From contig CANCJJ010000001.1 of NCBI GenBank assembly GCA_947378305.1, forward strand, positions 248,001-312,000: DNA of 64,000 bases, in the 5' to 3' direction. A program made the position numbers and the translations under genes. This stretch comes from Phenylobacterium aquaticum. Lineage in GTDB: Bacteria > Pseudomonadota > Alphaproteobacteria > Caulobacterales > Caulobacteraceae. A model generated the notes under the pieces. That model was not told the DNA's origin. It saw nothing but the letters and a program-made list of their open reading frames with translations, and did not search any database. Positions 63,954 through 64,000 of the stretch are shown here, in pieces; position 1 is the first letter of the stretch, and each line of letters starts with the position of its first letter.

Positions 63954-64000
63954 GCCGCTTTAGCTCAGCTGGTAGAGCACCTCATTCGTAATGAGGGGGT
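63954..64000 (+). tRNA. tRNA-Thr (anticodon CGU), partial at right edge
   Basis: The acceptor strand GCCGCTT is followed by the D-arm GCTC-AGCTGGTA-GAGC and the anticodon arm CCTCA-TTCGTAA-TGAGG, with anticodon CGT at 63987-63989. The variable loop, T-arm and 3' acceptor strand lie beyond the window. Confidence 0.95.

Noticed and set aside
1..64000. Mobile element, prophage, CRISPR, toxin-antitoxin or defence system
   Set aside because: No transposase, integrase, phage, Cas, toxin or restriction gene motif and no direct-repeat array with spacers was seen; content is core chromosomal throughout.

Overview
This is a stretch of alphaproteobacterial chromosome, GC-rich and gene-dense, most like the Caulobacterales (Caulobacter / Hyphomonadaceae type). 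The evidence is gene content and order: ppsR-maf-aroE-coaE-dnaQ diverging from hemE across a gap with paired TTAA-N7-TTAA (CtrA-type) sites, then rho, mnmE-mnmG-rsmG-parA-parB, holA-lptE-leuS, a CenR-type response regulator, an NtrZ-type periplasmic protein, fabA-fabB-fabI, and GANTC (CcrM-type) sites at the dnaA leader and the origin. I see no insertion sequence, prophage, CRISPR array, toxin-antitoxin pair or defence island. All genes that lie fully inside the window appear intact.

Layout. 1-5.1 kb: ubiB (cut by the left edge) and ubiE, divergent from mutM, a TraB/GumN-type lipid-free exported protein, an enoyl-CoA hydratase and rpsT. 5.1-7.2 kb: a 427-bp structured leader, dnaA and a Trm112-type small protein. 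7.2-11.9 kb: a UbiH-type hydroxylase, fabI, fabB, fabA and an SH3-domain exported protein. 11.9-16 kb: hydroxyacid dehydrogenase, MoeB/ThiF, DUF2244, nth, a cyclophilin and a CDGSH Fe-S protein. 16-20.1 kb: a PfkB sugar/nucleoside kinase followed by hisB-hisH-hisA-hisF-hisE. 20.1-24.3 kb: a dicarboxylate-type symporter, Smr protein, mltA, a Tim44-like protein and secB. 24.3-28.0 kb: the minus-strand dnaQ-coaE-aroE-maf-ppsR cluster.

28.02-28.51 kb is the best candidate for the chromosomal replication origin. It holds two perfect TTAA-N7-TTAA sites, a perfect IHF consensus site, four DnaA-box-like 9-mers, GANTC sites and an A-rich tract. Genes point away from it on both sides. To its right lie hemE-hemH-hemJ, rho, mnmE-mnmG-rsmG and parA-parB. 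Two perfect 16-bp parS sites lie 7-9 kb from the origin, one just after mnmE and one inside mnmG, and a third near-match follows rho. Origin, partition system, dnaA and cell-cycle DNA motifs therefore share one neighbourhood.

40-50 kb: holA, lptE, leuS, DUF3576, ntrZ-like, TenI-like, yggS, an L,D-transpeptidase-like gene, cenR, a TM2 protein, xthA and lolA. The lolA-xthA gap holds a candidate small RNA with its own promoter and a textbook intrinsic terminator, plus an unusual T-tract tandem repeat. 50-64 kb: ftsK, a small Pro/Glu-rich membrane-anchored protein, an Rsm22-type methyltransferase, acs, a creatininase-family amidohydrolase, a Rieske protein, a YciI protein, gpsA, tsaD, hemC-hemD, a mitofilin-like protein, a HemY-type TPR protein, and the first part of tRNA-Thr(CGU) at the right edge.

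Many neighbours overlap by 4 bp (ATGA) or less, so most clusters are probably translationally coupled. Functional calls rest on visible motifs and family knowledge; no database search was run.
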